Positions 63,297 to 64,000 of a stretch of 64,000 bases of DNA are shown in pieces (position 1 is the first letter of the stretch; the number at the start of each line of letters is the position of its first letter). Below the pieces are notes generated by a model. The model was not told the origin of the DNA. It searched no databases and saw nothing but the letters and a program-made list of their open reading frames with translations. Location of the stretch: the NCBI GenBank assembly GCA_027490215.1, contig JAIXYO010000033.1:62001-126000 (forward strand), given 5' to 3'. This stretch comes from Rubrivivax sp. Its GTDB lineage: Bacteria; Pseudomonadota; Gammaproteobacteria; Burkholderiales; Burkholderiaceae_C. The translations under genes and the position numbers were made by a program.

Positions 63297-64000
63297 TTAT
63301 TCTCCTTTGGCCTCACCCGGCGTGGGCGGGACGGCTTTGCGCACGCGCTTCACGCTAGGCGCCTTGATGGTGTCACCCGGCTCGGCTGGCCTGGCAGCGA
63401 CGTCTGCCGGACCGGCCGCGCGCGGAGCACGATCAGCACCTGGCGCACCCGGGCGGCCACGGCTCGGCGGTGCGCCTGGACGGGCATTGCGACGTGGACG
63501 GCGGTCGTCTTCACCCTCGGGCTTGTTGACGACGCCTGGAGCCTCGCCGTGCCCCAAACGGTCACCGCGGTAGACCCAGCATTTGACGCCGATGATTCCG
63601 TACGTCGTCTTCGCTTCCGAGAATCCGTAATCGATGTCGGCCTTGAGCGTATGAAGTGGGACGCGACCTTCGCGATACCACTCGCAGCGCGCGATTTCAA
63701 TGCCATTCAGACGACCCGATGACATCAACTTGATGCCCTGGGCGCCGAGACGCATGGCGTTCTGCATCGCACGCTTCATTGCGCGACGGAACATGATGCG
63801 CTTTTCAAGCTGCTGCGTGATGCTGTCGGCAATCAGCTGCGCGTCGATTTCGGGCTTGCGCACTTCCTCGATATTGACCGCGACCGGCACGCCCAAGCGA
63901 CGGGTCAATTCGGCCTTCAGGCTTTCGATGTCCTCGCCCTTCTTTCCGATCACCACACCCGGACGGGCGGAGTAGATCGTGATGCGTGCGTTCTTCGCGG
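63297..64000 (-). CDS. rpsC: 30S ribosomal protein S3, C-terminal part (5' end outside window)
   Basis: The last ~234 codons of S3 are present and the frame is open to the right edge ([20 protein letters not shown]). The KH domain GxxG loop is GKKG, and [40 protein letters not shown] and [17 protein letters not shown] are the standard S3 blocks. After that the protein has a ~75-residue tail rich in Pro, Ala, Arg and Gly ([20 protein letters not shown] to [10 protein letters not shown]), which E. coli S3 lacks. rplV would be expected upstream. Confidence 0.96.
   Translation of the reverse strand, partial: AKNARITIYSARPGVVIGKKGEDIESLKAELTRRLGVPVAVNIEEVRKPEIDAQLIADSITQQLEKRIMFRRAMKRAMQNAMRLGAQGIKLMSSGRLNGIEIARCEWYREGRVPLHTLKADIDYGFSEAKTTYGIIGVKCWVYRGDRLGHGEAPGVVNKPEGEDDRRPRRNARPGAPPSRGRPGAPGADRAPRAAGPADVAARPAEPGDTIKAPSVKRVRKAVPPTPGEAKGE

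Overview
The window is 64 kb of GC-rich chromosome from a betaproteobacterium, most likely of the order Burkholderiales (Rubrivivax/Leptothrix/Ideonella-like lineage). This rests on gene orders typical of that group (glyS-gmhB-plsC-ygjP; def-fmt next to LysM protein-dprA-smg; secF-secD-yajC; rpsC to rplQ ribosomal block), on codon use, and on a PpaA/AerR-like cobalamin-domain regulator otherwise best known from purple bacteria. The species assignment is inference. The content is mostly housekeeping. I see no prophage, integrase, insertion sequence, CRISPR array or rRNA gene, and one tRNA gene.

Layout. 1-4064 (+): end of glyS, an intergenic palindromic repeat, gmhB, plsC and a YgjP-type metallopeptidase. 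4075-9766: an MBL-fold hydrolase, then carbonic anhydrase, aceK, a MaoC-like hydratase, ubiC and two DUF genes. 9976-11700: an MHS-family transporter with a periplasmic insert and a structured leader. 11805-12176: a second, inverted copy of the palindromic repeat. 12237-15115 (-): malonyl-CoA synthetase, DUF2905 and a MidA-type methyltransferase. 15211-19886: a pteridine-reductase-like SDR, ttcA, two lipoproteins and glmU. 19873-22823 (-): DUF1853, uracil-DNA glycosylase, rimI and tsaB. 22909-28433: dacB, a SemiSWEET, a GDSL-like lipoprotein, tsaC, purK and purE. 28533-34031: a cysteine-less CnoX/YbbN, fmt, def, a LysM protein, dprA and smg. 34092-41020 (-): DUF1631, secF-secD-yajC and glk. 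41044-50154 (-): a complete MdtABC-type RND efflux operon with its own outer-membrane channel. 50559-52486 (+): two orphan genes, a secreted secretin-like protein and a B12-domain protein. 52764-64000 (-): tRNA-fMet and the rplQ-rpoA-rpsD-rpsK-rpsM-rpmJ-infA-secY-rplO ... rpsC ribosomal superoperon, running off the right edge.

How the genes work together. Several sets are functional units: tsaB and tsaC both serve t6A tRNA modification; purK and purE do consecutive purine steps; fmt and def add and remove the N-formyl group, and the initiator tRNA and infA lie in the same window; secD/secF/yajC and secY serve protein export; the four-gene RND operon exports drugs from the periplasm; the ribosomal block carries rpoA and secY with the r-proteins.

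Main unusual signals. (1) A roughly 290-370 bp composite intergenic repeat made of two palindromic modules occurs twice in opposite orientation; the stem arms differ in sequence between copies yet remain self-complementary. (2) A terminator-like hairpin lies between rpsK and rpsD. (3) A PpaA/AerR-like protein sits outside any photosynthesis context. (4) A good promoter overlaps the rpsQ stop codon. (5) The YbbN homologue has lost both active-site cysteines.
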